From: Chara braunii
Lineage: Eukaryota; Streptophyta; Charophyceae; Charales; Characeae
Direction: 5' to 3'
NCBI GenBank assembly: GCA_003427395.1
Contig: BFEA01000343.1
Coordinates: 540,850-565,808, forward strand
Length of the DNA: 24,959 bases
The notes under the pieces were generated by a model, which worked only from the letters and a program-made list of their open reading frames with translations, did not search any database and was not told the DNA's origin. Shown here one piece after another: positions 1-9,390 of the stretch (its first letter is position 1; each line of letters begins with the position of its first letter). The position numbers and the translations under genes were made by a program.

Positions 1-64
<64 letters not shown>
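1..64. repeat. (TC)n microsatellite
   Basis: An uninterrupted TC dinucleotide tract runs from the window edge, so its full length is unknown. Reading frames across it give meaningless Arg-Glu or Ser-Leu runs. Confidence 0.98.
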
Positions 65-69
<5 letters not shown>

Positions 70-101
70 TTGCTTGCGAGCGATGGTGCTAGTCGCCGAG
101 T

Positions 102-105
102 TCTC

Positions 106-136
<31 letters not shown>

Positions 137-138
137 CG
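102..138. repeat. Interrupted (TC)n microsatellite
   Basis: A second TC tract, broken by a CCC triplet, lies about 40 bp from the first. The spacer is unique sequence. Confidence 0.95.
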
Positions 139-597
139 TCAACTCTTCTTGGATGACAGCTCTGCGCGAGCCGATTCCCAGGACAACAAAGCACCATGCC
201 CTCCCGCACTGCGCGCTGCCAGAACGAGATGAGCGTGCAGGCCCCGCACAGGAGAAAAGCGGGGCCGAGGTCATGGTCACCCAGACCACGGGCAGGGAGA
301 GGCTCAGGAAGAGGTCCAGGTCGAGGTCGCGACGGCCACAGGCAGACCTGGCCGAGGTCGAGGTCCACTTCCAACATTTTCACTTTTGTCCCTACTTTTG
401 GTCGAGGTCGAAGTCGCGCCGGCCACAGGCAGACCTGGCCGAGAGCGAGGTCCACTTTCCAGCATTTTCAATTTTGTCCCTACTTTTTGGGCTCTTCAGA
501 ATTGGGGCGTCTGATCTGTTAGCGGACAGCTATGTAATTCCTTTTTTTTGAACGAACGCTGTTGTTTCATTACCGAAAGGAGGCTGACTTCCAGATA
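139..597. other. GC-rich segment containing an ~87-bp tandem duplication (319-488)
   Basis: No gene is recognised. The clear structure is a direct duplication. The block GGCCACAGGCAGACCTGGCC occurs at 334 and again at 421, and the block ending TTTTGTCCCTACTTTT occurs at 384 and 472, so the period is 87-88 bp. Unit 1 is about 319-399 and unit 2 about 406-487. Open frames here are Arg/Pro-rich composition artefacts without a recognisable domain. Confidence 0.75.
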
Positions 598-675
598 GGG
601 GAGCAAGGGGACCATTGGGACATTGACAGAGTGCCTGCCGGACCGGGGAGCAAAGGAACAACTGGGACAATGGGA
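598..675 (+). repeat. Two-copy 47-bp direct repeat
   Basis: GGGGAGCAA at 598 and at 645 begins two related segments (consensus GGGGAGCAARGGRACMAYTG followed by GGACAWTG). The offset is 47 bp. No function is apparent. Confidence 0.7.
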
Positions 676-700
676 AACGACACAAGTAGAGTATTGACTT

Positions 701-944
701 AGGGCCTAATTAGACACTCCTCGGGGACAGAATTCCAAGGATTTCGCCATCGTTCCACCTGTCCTTGGAGATGGAATTGGAATGAAAATGTGAAGACACC
801 CCCAAGACAAACCCTTGGGCTCCGAGGGTTTCCCAGCCATTTCGTCTTTGGCTCCAAAGGACCTCGCAAGGTCCCTTGGAGCCCGAGGATCCGTGTTTCA
901 CAGAGAGGAGAGAACATGCACATAGGGCCTCGTTAGATACTCCT
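701..944 (+). repeat. Foldback-rich dispersed repeat beginning AGGGCCT
   Basis: A 21-bp head starting AGGGCCT (701-721) recurs in the same orientation at 924-944 and at 23,820-23,840. Between the first two lie inverted pairs: CCAAGGA with TCCTTGG (about 733-765), and GGGCTCCGAGGG (817-828) with CCCTTGGAGCCC (873-884, 11 of 12 paired). This looks like a miniature transposon or SINE-like dispersed family. Because the heads are direct rather than inverted, I cannot assign a class. Confidence 0.5.
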
Positions 945-1384
945 AAGTGCGTCCTAAGCGCCTAAGGATGAATCCTTGGAAAATTTAGGGTTTTCATCGT
1001 CTTCGTTCGACTCATCCTCGGAGCGTCAGCTTTATAAGTAGTCCTAAGAGCGATGTCAACGAAAAAAAAAAAAAACGAAGTTGTGCTTCAGCCTTTCAAC
1101 CAATAAGGATGACTCCCCAAATTTTCTTCCCTCCCACAGTACACTGTCTAGGCATCCCCCTCTATAAGTTTTTCACTTTGTTAAAATTGGTTCAGGGGCA
1201 GTGGCGCCAACAAACCAACAATTTGGGAAGTATTTTATATCGCATATCCAATAACGCGATCAACTAATGTTTTTTTCTAGATAACTTTAAAGTGCACAAG
1301 TACATATCAACAAGTTTGTGATAAAAAGGGGTTTTTAAATCATTTTTATCGAGGTGATATAATCTAAATAATGATTAAAAATGG
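945..1384. other. Unassigned intergenic DNA
   Basis: No gene or mobile element is recognised. The segment starts with the body behind the 924-944 head, including a small hairpin around CCTAAGGATGAATCCTTGG near 961-979. It then becomes AT-rich. Confidence 0.6.
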
Positions 1385-1434
1385 AAAAAAAAAAAAAAAA
1401 AGTTTTTTTGAGAGAGAGAGAAAAAAAAAAAAAG

Positions 1435-1481
<47 letters not shown>
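1385..1481. repeat. A-rich simple repeat with (GA)n
   Basis: A 17-A run (1385-1401), then TTTTTTTG, a short (GA)5 and a nearly pure A tract to 1481 (47 consecutive A from 1435). It may be an old retroposon tail on the + strand, but no retroposon body is recognisable upstream. Confidence 0.93.
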
Positions 1482-1482
<1 letters not shown>

Positions 1483-2023
1483 ACTATCCTTAATAATTCT
1501 CAAACAAGGTCTAAAGTTCGAGTGACATGTGTAACATTTCTCGTCAATGGGTTGATGAGCCGAAAAAATCAACGTAAGCACGAAAGAAAAATCAATCGGG
1601 TTTTAACTTTCCGGCCTTGCAATTGTAAGGTTTAGAGAAGATATTCGCTTACCCGTAACGATCAAATATGGAGAATCAAACAAAATTACATTCAAATCCT
1701 CAAGGAAATTAATTGATGCCGACAGTCAGTCATTCTGGCCCTCCAAACCATACCTTAACCCTAAACCCATCTACCTCGTAAATATAACAAATTGGCATAC
1801 TAATGCGCTATTTGGAGGTTGGTATCATGATGGATAAGAATAGTCACACCACCACTCAATTTCTTAAATGAAGACCAAATTTAGGGTTAATCTCACCATA
1901 CTTCAATATCTAGTTTATCCTCGTTCGATTTGATTTCTTAAATGCAAACCAAATTACTTAAATTTTTATGCAACCACGACTTCAATATAACATTTTTATA
2001 GCATTTTGCTATAAGTTATAAAT
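1482..2023. other. Unassigned AT-rich DNA
   Basis: No coding frame, RNA gene or repeat boundary could be supported. It forms the left flank of the Mutator-like element that starts at 2034. Confidence 0.6.
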
Positions 2024-2383
2024 GGCTAAATACTAGGCTACCAGAGTGGTCAGGGTCCATTTGCCCTACCGGACCAAAAAAACATAAAAATTAAACAATA
2101 TATATATGTACAGGGTTGTCGGCGTTCGGGACGGGCCGAATGCCCGAACTCTAACCCCCGGCACCCCGTCTTGACGCGTTTGGCCGAACGCGGACCAAAA
2201 AAAAAAAAAAAAAAAAAAATCCAAAAACTTTGAAAAAAAAAATGTTATGTAGAATAATAAACTGAACAACATTTGCCTTAACGTTACATCCAAATTCTTT
2301 ACCAAATTTGAAATAAAAATCAAATACTAAAAATAAATAATAATAATAAAAATTAGAAAAAATAAAACGAGAATGAAATTATT

Positions 2384-2630
2384 GAGTGGGCAAGCACGTT
2401 TTTGACACCGCCATCTTTGGCGGTTTTTCATTTTTTTTTCGTTGTTACAAATGTCATGAAAATTTTTATATGTGTATGTTACATAATAGAGAATCTACAA
2501 ATAAAGTTCGAAAAAATAATAATTTTTTTTATGCCCCGAAATAAAGGAAAAACAAAAAGTGAAAAGAGAAAAAAAACAAATTAGTGAGTGGGCAAGCAAG
2601 TTTTGACACCACCATCTTTGTCGATTTTTC
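2384..2630 (+). repeat. Direct repeat inside the hAT-like element
   Basis: GAGTGGGCAAGCA (2384) followed by TTTGACACC, CCATCTTTG and a T-run recurs at 2586 with a 202-bp offset. Similarity holds for about 45 bp and then fades. It suggests an internal duplication of the element body. Confidence 0.65.
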
Positions 2631-2752
2631 GTTTTTGTTTGGCTTAACAGAATGCCTTCAAATTTAAGAGGGAAATACCTTGCATCACAAAGAACTCACA
2701 AAAAACAATTCAGAAACAAATAATAATATTTAGGTCCTAAAATATTTTTTTG

Positions 2753-2814
2753 CGGGGTTCGAACCCCGTCAAGTTCGGGCCCCGTACGGGGACCCGAACG
2801 CCCGAACGTTCGGG
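2753..2814. repeat. Cluster of GC palindromes in hAT subterminal region
   Basis: Perfect palindromes are packed here: CGGGGTTCGAACCCCG (2753-2768), CCCCGTACGGGG (2780-2791) and CCCGAACGTTCGGG (2801-2814). The middle one lies inside a longer GTTCGGG ... CCCGAAC inverted pair (2773-2799). The same heptamer occurs at the other end of the element (2123-2190). Confidence 0.8.
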
Positions 2815-3089
2815 GTCCAGCTTAGGGGCCTCCGTACGTTCGGTCTGACAACCTTGTATATATATATATATATATTTTTGAATTTAAAATTTTTATTTAA
2901 ATTTTGGTAAATAATTCCGATGTGACCCTGAGGCAAACATTGTTTAATTTATTTTTCTGCATAACATAGATTTTTTTGGATTTTTTTTATTTTTTTTTTT
3001 GCTACGACCTTCTCTGGTTCCTGCACGGTCGGACCGCCCATAAAAATAGGGTGACCCAGGCGGCCCGATAGGTAGCCTAGGCTAAATAT

Positions 3090-4731
3090 AACTTATCTAT
3101 TTATACCATGATTCGTCAATCCATATTAAATGTGAAAGGAGGAAACACCTACCTCATCTTAGGTTAATCATATACTCCTATGAGGGGATTTAGTAAAATT
3201 TTGAACTTACTGTTTTGTTTTTTACTAATTTACTTTTAGATTCACCATTAAATTTGACGAATAGGCAATACTATGATTTTTTATAACTCTTTTTAACAAC
3301 CATTTGCAAACCAATATAGTGGAAGCGAGATAAAATTTTAACGTTCGAGTTGTATCATTTGGTCTTCCTGTATCAAACAATCGAGAACATGGACGAACAA
3401 CTTTATATTTTAGTTTCATGTGCTATGCTATCTATTAGGAAATGAGACACAATCTCATAAAAAATCTCTCTTACTATGACTTTACAATTTATTGTTCATT
3501 GCATCAGCCAATTCATAGTGATTGACATTGGTTGATCTAACAATGACGTACTAAAAAGCTTCGGTGTCAAGGGCATTGGCTCCCGCCTTTTTTGCAAAGG
3601 CGTGAGCCCTCCCGACCATGTCACGTAGGAGTAAACAAAACAAAACAAAAACAACTTGGGAACGACGCAAAATAACACTGGGAACTGCAAAGATGGTCGA
3701 GGTTGCGTCGTCCGTTCGCAACTCTAACCGGATGCGTAAAGTGTACTTCTCTCAATCCCCTACGACAGGATAGGTTCCCGCGGGGCACAACTTACCTTCT
3801 CTAATAGGTTGTCACCACCCTTAGGGGCGTATCCCGACCGAGCTACTGACCCACGTGCGAAAGTTTTTAAATGCAATTGCAGAGGTAGGTCGGTCGAGGG
3901 CATTTGCTCGCTCGCTATAGTGTAGGTACGCACGGTTAAGTGCCAAGTGGAACCGAGCGTCGTCCGTCCCTTAGGGCGCTAATGTACTAAGAACAAAGAG
4001 TACGCCGGTCGACTAGGACGATCTCAACCAAGCGTGAAACATAAATTTAATCATAGTCCCTTTAGACACAAGTAAAAAGAAAGTTGTAACAACCGCATAT
4101 ATTTACATCATAAGAAATCGACTGTCGTCGATAGAAAGGTATATCCAATATGAAATGATAACTAAAAGAATATGAATCATCATATGAAACATCCGATAAC
4201 ACAATATAAAAATAAAACTCGACCATCTCGGGTCGAATTCGATAAATAAAATTATACTAAATTGCCAACGAAAAGTTGGGTTTGACAATATATTTGATGC
4301 AACAGACAAGGTAGTCGGTCTGCCTCAATTTTGACTTGATGAGACGCACTGCCAAAGTTATTCATTCCACTTTACCGTTGACCTAAGATTAGACACGCAC
4401 ACCTCCGTCTCCATACATTCCCAATTTTTTTGGATGACAGGCTGCTTTGCGGATGACCTTTGACCAGATGCATTACTTGAAGTGTTACATATCTCTCCCT
4501 CTAAGAAGTGGTATGGGGTAATCCTCCTCCTCGCCCGAGCACAAGACTCGGATTTCAGAAGTCGGACCGTCTCCACCGAATCGACAAAGTACCCCCCGTA
4601 GAACGGTCCACTCTGGGTCGATAACAGGGCCGGCTCCCAAGTTCAGGGTAACTTTGACGGAAAGAAACGGAGGGAGATAAAAAAGGAGAATCATTTGGAC
4701 AGGTATAGGTAGATAAGGTCATTCGGGATAG
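3090..4731. other. Unassigned DNA left of the chromovirus
   Basis: No gene is recognised. One clear structure is a hairpin at 3579-3608: arms GGCTCCCGCCTTT and AAAGGCGTGAGCC pair at 12 of 13 positions around a 5-nt loop. The stretch 3700-4030 is more GC-rich and patchily similar to nothing I can name. Open frames of 60-70 codons show no domain. Confidence 0.55.
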
Positions 4732-4732
4732 A

Positions 4733-4736
4733 AAGG
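4733..4736. repeat. Target-site duplication, left copy (AAGG)
   Basis: AAGG immediately precedes the left LTR. The same four bases follow the right LTR at 13,184-13,187. Taken as five bases the copies are AAAGG and AAGGG, one mismatch; Ty3/gypsy insertions usually duplicate 4-5 bp. Confidence 0.7.
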
Positions 4737-5891
4737 TGCAATGAACCCAGTCTGACAGATACTCAGAAGTTGTCAAACATCAGTAGTCTCAACATATGCA
4801 TCAAAGTCTCCAAATCGTAAAATGATAACTCAAATAGTATCTCATTGCCATAAAAAAAAAAAGGAGGGGTAACAGACAAAGGAGAAGATGAGAGATCACA
4901 CAGTAATAATCCCTTCGGATCCCTCTCCTTCTCCGGGCTTCTCCCCTCTCCACGTCAACAATGATAATAAATATATTCCTGATCACACACAATAGTGCCA
5001 CATGACATTAGATATCGTAAAGATCATGAAGATATAACAGATATCAGTGACGACGTCAACCTCAAGTGAGTACCCGACCTCCTTCATCCACAGATCCCGA
5101 CCTTCCTCCTCCTCACAACCAGTCACCTCATGTAGACAGCGTGGACAGTGTCACGTCATCAGTCGCGATAGGTAGCGTATAGCACATCATTAATAAAGAT
5201 CAGTGGCAACGCCACATCAACATGTACCGTAAACCAGAATCAACACTACTTCAGCATGCAATGTAGACTAGAGGTAGCGCCACATCAGCATGTCATGAAG
5301 TCCAGAGTCAGCGTCATATCAACATCCTATGAAGACTAGAGGTAGCGCCACATCATCATTGCCTGACGCACAAAAGAAGTGCCAACATGCTGCCTCCACC
5401 TTACACTGTCGTCTGCAATGCCTGTGCACAACCAGTGTGTAGCCAACGCCACGCCAACATGAAGCCAGTGTGTAGTACAAGTCGAGCCAGCGTCAAAACA
5501 ACATAGCAAGACTGAATGCTTGACTCACTCGAGGCCAGTCTTAAACAACAATGGTTGAGGTTGCCGGCCTCGGGTGCTTTTCCCTCAGTCGTTCAGATTG
5601 ACTTCCATCTAAAGACCTAGATTGTGCAGTTGCAGACTTTTCCCTTGGACCTGATGTTTTCTGGTACCTGCATACAAACAACTGTGTGTGCTTGACCAGC
5701 AGCCTAGGCTAGGTACCTTTTGACTTTGACTGTTGGGATCCCGACAGTTGACCAAAGTCAATTGCCGCACGTCCAGGCCCTGAGTCCTCGTGTGGGGTCT
5801 TTTGCCCCTGTTTTGGCCTGAGCTGAGGGTGACCAAATAGGCCCTTAGATGACCCTCAACTTTCATGAGACATATGCCATGGACTATGGCA
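4737..5891 (-). repeat. 3' LTR of the chromovirus (left copy)
   Basis: Directly repeated with 12,027-13,183 over its whole length. Both begin TGCAATGAACCCAG, contain the pyrimidine-rich block near 4,915-4,950 and the GCCACATCA minisatellite (5,211-5,363). This copy ends TATGGCA where the other ends TATTGCA, so the inner CA is kept. Its ACGT motifs are more decayed than in the 5' LTR (TCACGTCA near 5,151 against CCACGTCA). Confidence 0.93.
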
Positions 5892-5904
5892 TTCCTGTCG
5901 GCCC
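5892..5904 (-). promoter_or_regulatory. Candidate polypurine tract (poorly conserved)
   Basis: On the minus strand GGGCCGACAGGAA sits directly against the 3' LTR, where the plus-strand primer should be. It is interrupted by pyrimidines, so it is either mutated or an atypical PPT. Confidence 0.35.
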
Positions 5905-5925
5905 GAGTTTCATCGCAGAAATACA

Positions 5926-6312
5926 TTAATTCTCTCTTAACCCACGTTCATATGCAGAAACAATGTCAGGAGCAGTGGGTAAGAGTTATTTCCTACTAAA
6001 CCATCTGGCTTCAGATGGGGGTTGGGTCTTGAACTTTACCTTATACTGCTTCTGAGGTCGTCCTTTGCCACCTTTAGAAAAATAGTCATGTTCCAAGATT
6101 CTTTCAACTTCATAACCTCCATTAATAGAGGGTGGAAACATAGATGGCCTGTTTGGAAAGTTATCACTTTCTACATAGGGTAGCAACTTAGACGCATGGA
6201 AGACAGGGTATGTCCTCAGATGGGGAGATACATTTATACGATAGGAAGGTTCATATTTTCCTGCAATTTCTTTGAGAACTTCTCAGGGCCCATAGTAGAT
6301 AGGTAGTAGTTT
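5926..6312 (-). pseudogene. Integrase GPY/F module and chromodomain (pol C-terminus, broken)
   Basis: This end of the integrase normally binds DNA and, through the chromodomain, modified histone tails to steer integration into heterochromatin. Visible are a GPY/F-like block whose third residue is a stop (GP then TGA), the following RINVSPHLRTYPVFHASKL segment, and a chromodomain starting YEVERILEHDY and continuing QYKVKFK to SEARWF. The first cage aromatic (Tyr) is present and the usual Trp of VKWKGY is Phe. KGY has become KTQ, so the third cage residue is absent. A TAA interrupts the chromodomain helix; readable residues continue to the terminal TAA at 5926-5928. Only about 35 bp separate this stop from the 3' LTR. 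Confidence 0.85.
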
Positions 6313-7314
6313 CTAAGACATGTTTTCTTCTAAGGAAAACTCTTTAGACTTAACCCAGATAAAGTCCTCTTCTTGGAATTGTGAAGGATGATGATATTTA
6401 CTACCTTGTTCAATCATTTGCAACCGGACTTTCTGTATGTTTTCCTTCACCTTCTTAATGTCTTCTTCATATAGAACTGCGAATTCACACATACTTGGAG
6501 GTAGTCTTTGAATCTGGTCCCTTGTTAATGCATCAATGGGACGCCTAGGCTTCCATCCTTTATGCAGTGCGTTAGATGTTCTTCCTGTAACAGTATGTAT
6601 ACTATTATTGTAGGCACTAACAATTTTATGTAAGTTCTCATCCCAATCAATTTGGTTAGGACGAACATACATTCGCAAAAGCTGTTGGCAGAGATGATTC
6701 ATTTGCTCAGTTTGGCAATTCGTTTCAGGATGTTGGCCTGACCACATGGTCAACCTGGTCCCATAGACTTCCATTAACTTCTGCTATTGTAGACTGGTGA
6801 ACTGAACATCTCTATCTGATACGATGGTTTTGATAAATCCATACTCAAAGACCCATCGCATTTGAAACTTTTGAATGACGAATTCGGTTATAGCTTCAGC
6901 AGACAAAGGAATGAACATAACATACTTAGAGAATCTATCAACAATTATCATTACCTGACTGTTGCCGTTTCGACTCTTAGTGAGACTCATAAAGTCAATT
7001 GAGATAGACTCACATGACTCACTTGAAATTGGCAGCGGTCTCAGTAGTCCCATCAAATTCTCATGTGAGGGTTTGTTCCTCTGACAGACAAGACAAGTCC
7101 GCACATAGATTAGTACATCTTCTTTCATTCTTTTCCATTCAAATCGTTCATGCATATTGACATACGTCTTTTTAAAACCAAAGTGACCATCCGTATCATG
7201 ACATCCCTCAATGATTAAACTCTTGATTGATTTTAGGTGAGGAACACACAATTTTTCTTCGGTTTTATCCAGTAAGAAGAGTAAGTCATCCGTCATTCGA
7301 TATTCTGGAAACAA
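6313..7314 (-). pseudogene. Integrase zinc-finger and DDE catalytic core (one in-frame stop)
   Basis: Integrase inserts the cDNA into the host genome. The first open segment (7314-6784) has the HHCC finger, with His39, His44, Cys74 and Cys77 of the readable segment, the latter in CLVCQRNK. Core Asp107 is in SISIDFMSL and Asp167 in VSDRDVQF. A TAG then breaks the frame. After it the frame resumes (6774-6313) with HPETNCQTEQMN, whose Glu is the third catalytic residue. Counting the stop as one codon, the second Asp and the Glu are separated by exactly 35 residues, so the DD35E spacing is preserved. The YNNSIHTVTGRT block follows. This is the least damaged part of pol. Confidence 0.92.
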
Positions 7315-7810
7315 CTCAGGGTTCTTTCGTAGAGTCTCAATGATGAGACTTCAAATAGGATCGTTCCATAACCCTGACGGATCTGTTCTTTCAGTTCATT
7401 TCCAATATCGAGATAGGAGACAATGGTTCCAGAGAAATCTGCACGCCTGAACAAAACATCCACAACCACGTTAGACTTACCTTTGATGGTTTTCACCTCA
7501 AAGTCAAATGTGTAAAGGAAAGCAGACCACCTTACCAACTTGTCGGAGAGCTTAGGCTGAGTTTTGATCCACTTTAAAGTAGAGTGATCAGAGTAGACAA
7601 TGAAATGTCTCCCTAACAAGTAGTGTTTCCAAGTATCTAGTGCAACAACTAAGGCATACAATTCTCTTTCATAGGTGAAGTTGGCTACTTCCTCTGACGG
7701 AAGTCTTTTGGACATAAACTCAATAGATCTATATCCCTTACCGTCGTCCTGCTGTAGTACAACCCCAATTCCATACTAACTTTCGTGAGTCGTGACAATG
7801 AAGGGAAGAG
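7293..7810 (-). pseudogene. RNase H domain (broken, first catalytic Asp lost)
   Basis: RNase H removes the RNA strand during reverse transcription. The open part (7715-7293) reads SKRLPSEEVANFTYERELYA, then YSDHSTLKWIKTQPKL and NVVVDVLFRR, which supply the Glu, second Asp and last Asp of the DEDD set. Just upstream, the strand that should read TD followed by a small residue reads TTHES and then a TAG stop before YGIGVVLQQ, so the first catalytic Asp is His. The frame ends near 7293 and overlaps the integrase reading by frameshift. Confidence 0.9.
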
Positions 7811-8787
7811 AAGGGTCAACAATCTTTAAGACAGGATAATCAGTCAGAACATGCGTTAACCTTTTAAACGATGACTCACATTTTTTGTCCCACAACCAAA
7901 GTTTTTCTTTTTCAGTATTCTCATAGGAGCAACTATCCAGGAGAAGTTCCTGACGAACTTCCTATTGTAGCTAGCAAGTCCTAGGAAAGATCTTAATCTA
8001 GTTACAATCTTAGGTTGTGATCAATCTCTGATTGTTGTAATCTTCTTTTCTTCAGGCCTTAGTCCTTCTTCGTTCACTATATGCCCGAAGTACAAGACTT
8101 TAGGCTTAGCAAACTCAAACTTCTTCGGATTCAGCTTGAAGTTACCCTCACGAAACTTCTGCAAGACCATCCGTAGGTGTTTCTCATTTTCTTCCAGTGT
8201 CTTACTGTACACTAGAATATCGTCGAGATAGACTACTACGAATTGATCGAGTCATTGTTGAAACAAGTCATTCATGAATCTTTGGAAGGTCGCAGGTGCG
8301 TTGGTCAAACCGAAAGGCATAACCATGAACTCATCGTGACCATACCTGGTTCGGAATGTCGTCTTGTGTTGATCCTCAGGAGCCACCTCGATTTTACGTT
8401 TTTGACAGTGAAGGAATTCAACTCACGATAATCTATACATAGACGAAGTTCACTTTCCTTTTTATGTACGAATAGGACATGTGCACCATAAGGAGATGAG
8501 CTAGGGCGAATTCATCCTTTGTCAGTAAGTTCTTGCAACTGCTTTCAAAATTCGTCAAGTTCTATGGGAGACATTCGATAAATAAGACCCTTGGGAATCT
8601 TACTTCCGGGAATGATCTCGATTATGTGCTTAATAGCACGCTCAGTGATTCCCGTCGGCTCAATTTGCAAGTCCTTATATTCGTCGATAATTTTTTCGAT
8701 AGACGGTGGATAGGATGAGGAACACTCACCGACTCGCTTGACAAGCACCATCATCATCTCTTGATCCGACTTCTTCTTTACTACCAT
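7811..8787 (-). pseudogene. Reverse transcriptase domain (deleted and multiply stopped)
   Basis: The RT copies the element RNA into DNA. The N-terminal part (8787-8545) contains IEKIIDEYKDLQ and IPGSKIPKGLIYRMSPIEL. The frame then runs through two TGA stops with [14 protein letters not shown] and [15 protein letters not shown]. At about 8392-8402 it jumps, out of frame, to [18 protein letters not shown] and [19 protein letters not shown]. About 35 residues expected between these blocks are absent, including motif A with the first catalytic Asp. The YLDD motif is intact at 8219-8230 and is followed by ILVYSKTLEENEKHL and LYFGHIV. Another TGA ends that frame at 8021; the connection domain (LRSFLGLASYNRKFVRNF) continues with further stops. 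Confidence 0.93.
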
Positions 8788-8853
8788 CGATTAGAAAGCA
8801 TGATAACTCATATAACAGAAAGACAGAGTAGAGTCAGAGCCAGACCTATGATA

Positions 8854-9390
8854 TTACTTTACAACGCGTAATTCAGATTTTTCGTCCTTAAGTTTGACAA
8901 TCTTATCTTTGAATGTAACTTCTGGGTCGGCTTCCTCCGCCAATCCATACCCAGAATTAAGTCAAAGGGTAAATTCTTCTCAATTAGGAAGGATACTTTA
9001 TGTAAAATTTTTCCCCCTTCCTTAGTCTTGAACTAATACTTGACATGATCGACATATTGAGAGACTGTGATTATGCTCTTGTCTGCCAGGATAGACGTGA
9101 TAGGTCTAGGTAAATCCTTTACCTTCATTCCCATATGCAATTTACGGATATTTTTTTTATGAGATAGAAGACCTCGTCGATCCCGGATCTAACAGGGCAC
9201 CTACTCGTGTGTGCGCAATCTCAATATCCTCGATCATTAGCTCACTCTTAGACTTAACTTTCTTAGCCCACGAACTCCGAAGTGCTATCAGTTCATTGCC
9301 GAGTTCGTCAAGGGAATCATCCAGTGAGACAGAGCAAAGAACAGTGTTAGGGTGCTCTGGACGATAAGCCGAAGAAGAGTCATCCTCTGC
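8854..9390 (-). pseudogene. Retropepsin-type protease (broken)
   Basis: The aspartic protease cleaves the polyprotein. The active-site segment reads VGALLDPGSTRSSIS (DPGS at 9178-9189); the family motif is D-S/T-G, so the residue after the catalytic Asp is Pro. The T8 run at 9151-9158 sits at a frameshift. The next frame contains LHMGMKVKDLPRPITSILAD, a TAG at 9033-9035 and the C-terminal hallmark DLILGMDW (8940-8963). A second frameshift follows immediately; the third frame (AEEADPEVTFKDKIVKLKDE) ends at the TAA at 8854-8856. Confidence 0.85.

Larger units (their letters stand above)
2111..2856. mobile_element. Non-autonomous hAT-like element nested in the Mutator-like element
   Basis: The termini are CAGGGTTGTC (2111-2120) and the complement of CAAGGTTGTC (2847-2856), 9 of 10 identical. 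They follow the CARGG start common in hAT elements. The flanks TATATGTA (2103-2110) and TATATATA (2857-2864) fit an 8-bp target duplication, though they lie in a TA-rich tract and carry little weight. Both subterminal zones are packed with GTTCGGG/CCCGAAC motifs, as expected for transposase-binding subterminal repeats. The 746-bp interior has no transposase. Confidence 0.55.
2034..3079. mobile_element. Mutator-like miniature element (interrupted)
   Basis: Outer inverted termini are TAGGCTACC (2034-2042) and its exact complement GGTAGCCTA (3071-3079). They directly abut a 10-bp target duplication, GGCTAAATAC at 2024-2033 and GGCTAAATAT at 3080-3089 (9 of 10 identical). A 9-10 bp duplication is the Mutator superfamily hallmark. 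Beyond the first 9 bp the termini are only loosely similar (for example CCGGACC on the left against the complement of GGTCGGAC on the right). Without the inner hAT-like insert the element is about 300 bp, a typical MITE size, and it has no transposase. An older hAT or CACTA origin cannot be excluded. Confidence 0.5.

Noticed and set aside
63-551. Overlapping 100-130 codon frames near the left end
   Set aside because: They run through TC repeats and a tandem duplication, with Arg/Pro/Ser composition on both strands and no domain.
2753-2768. GGGGTTCGAACCCC as a tRNA T-arm
   Set aside because: No acceptor, D or anticodon arm at the right distance; it is one of the palindromes of the hAT-like subterminal region.
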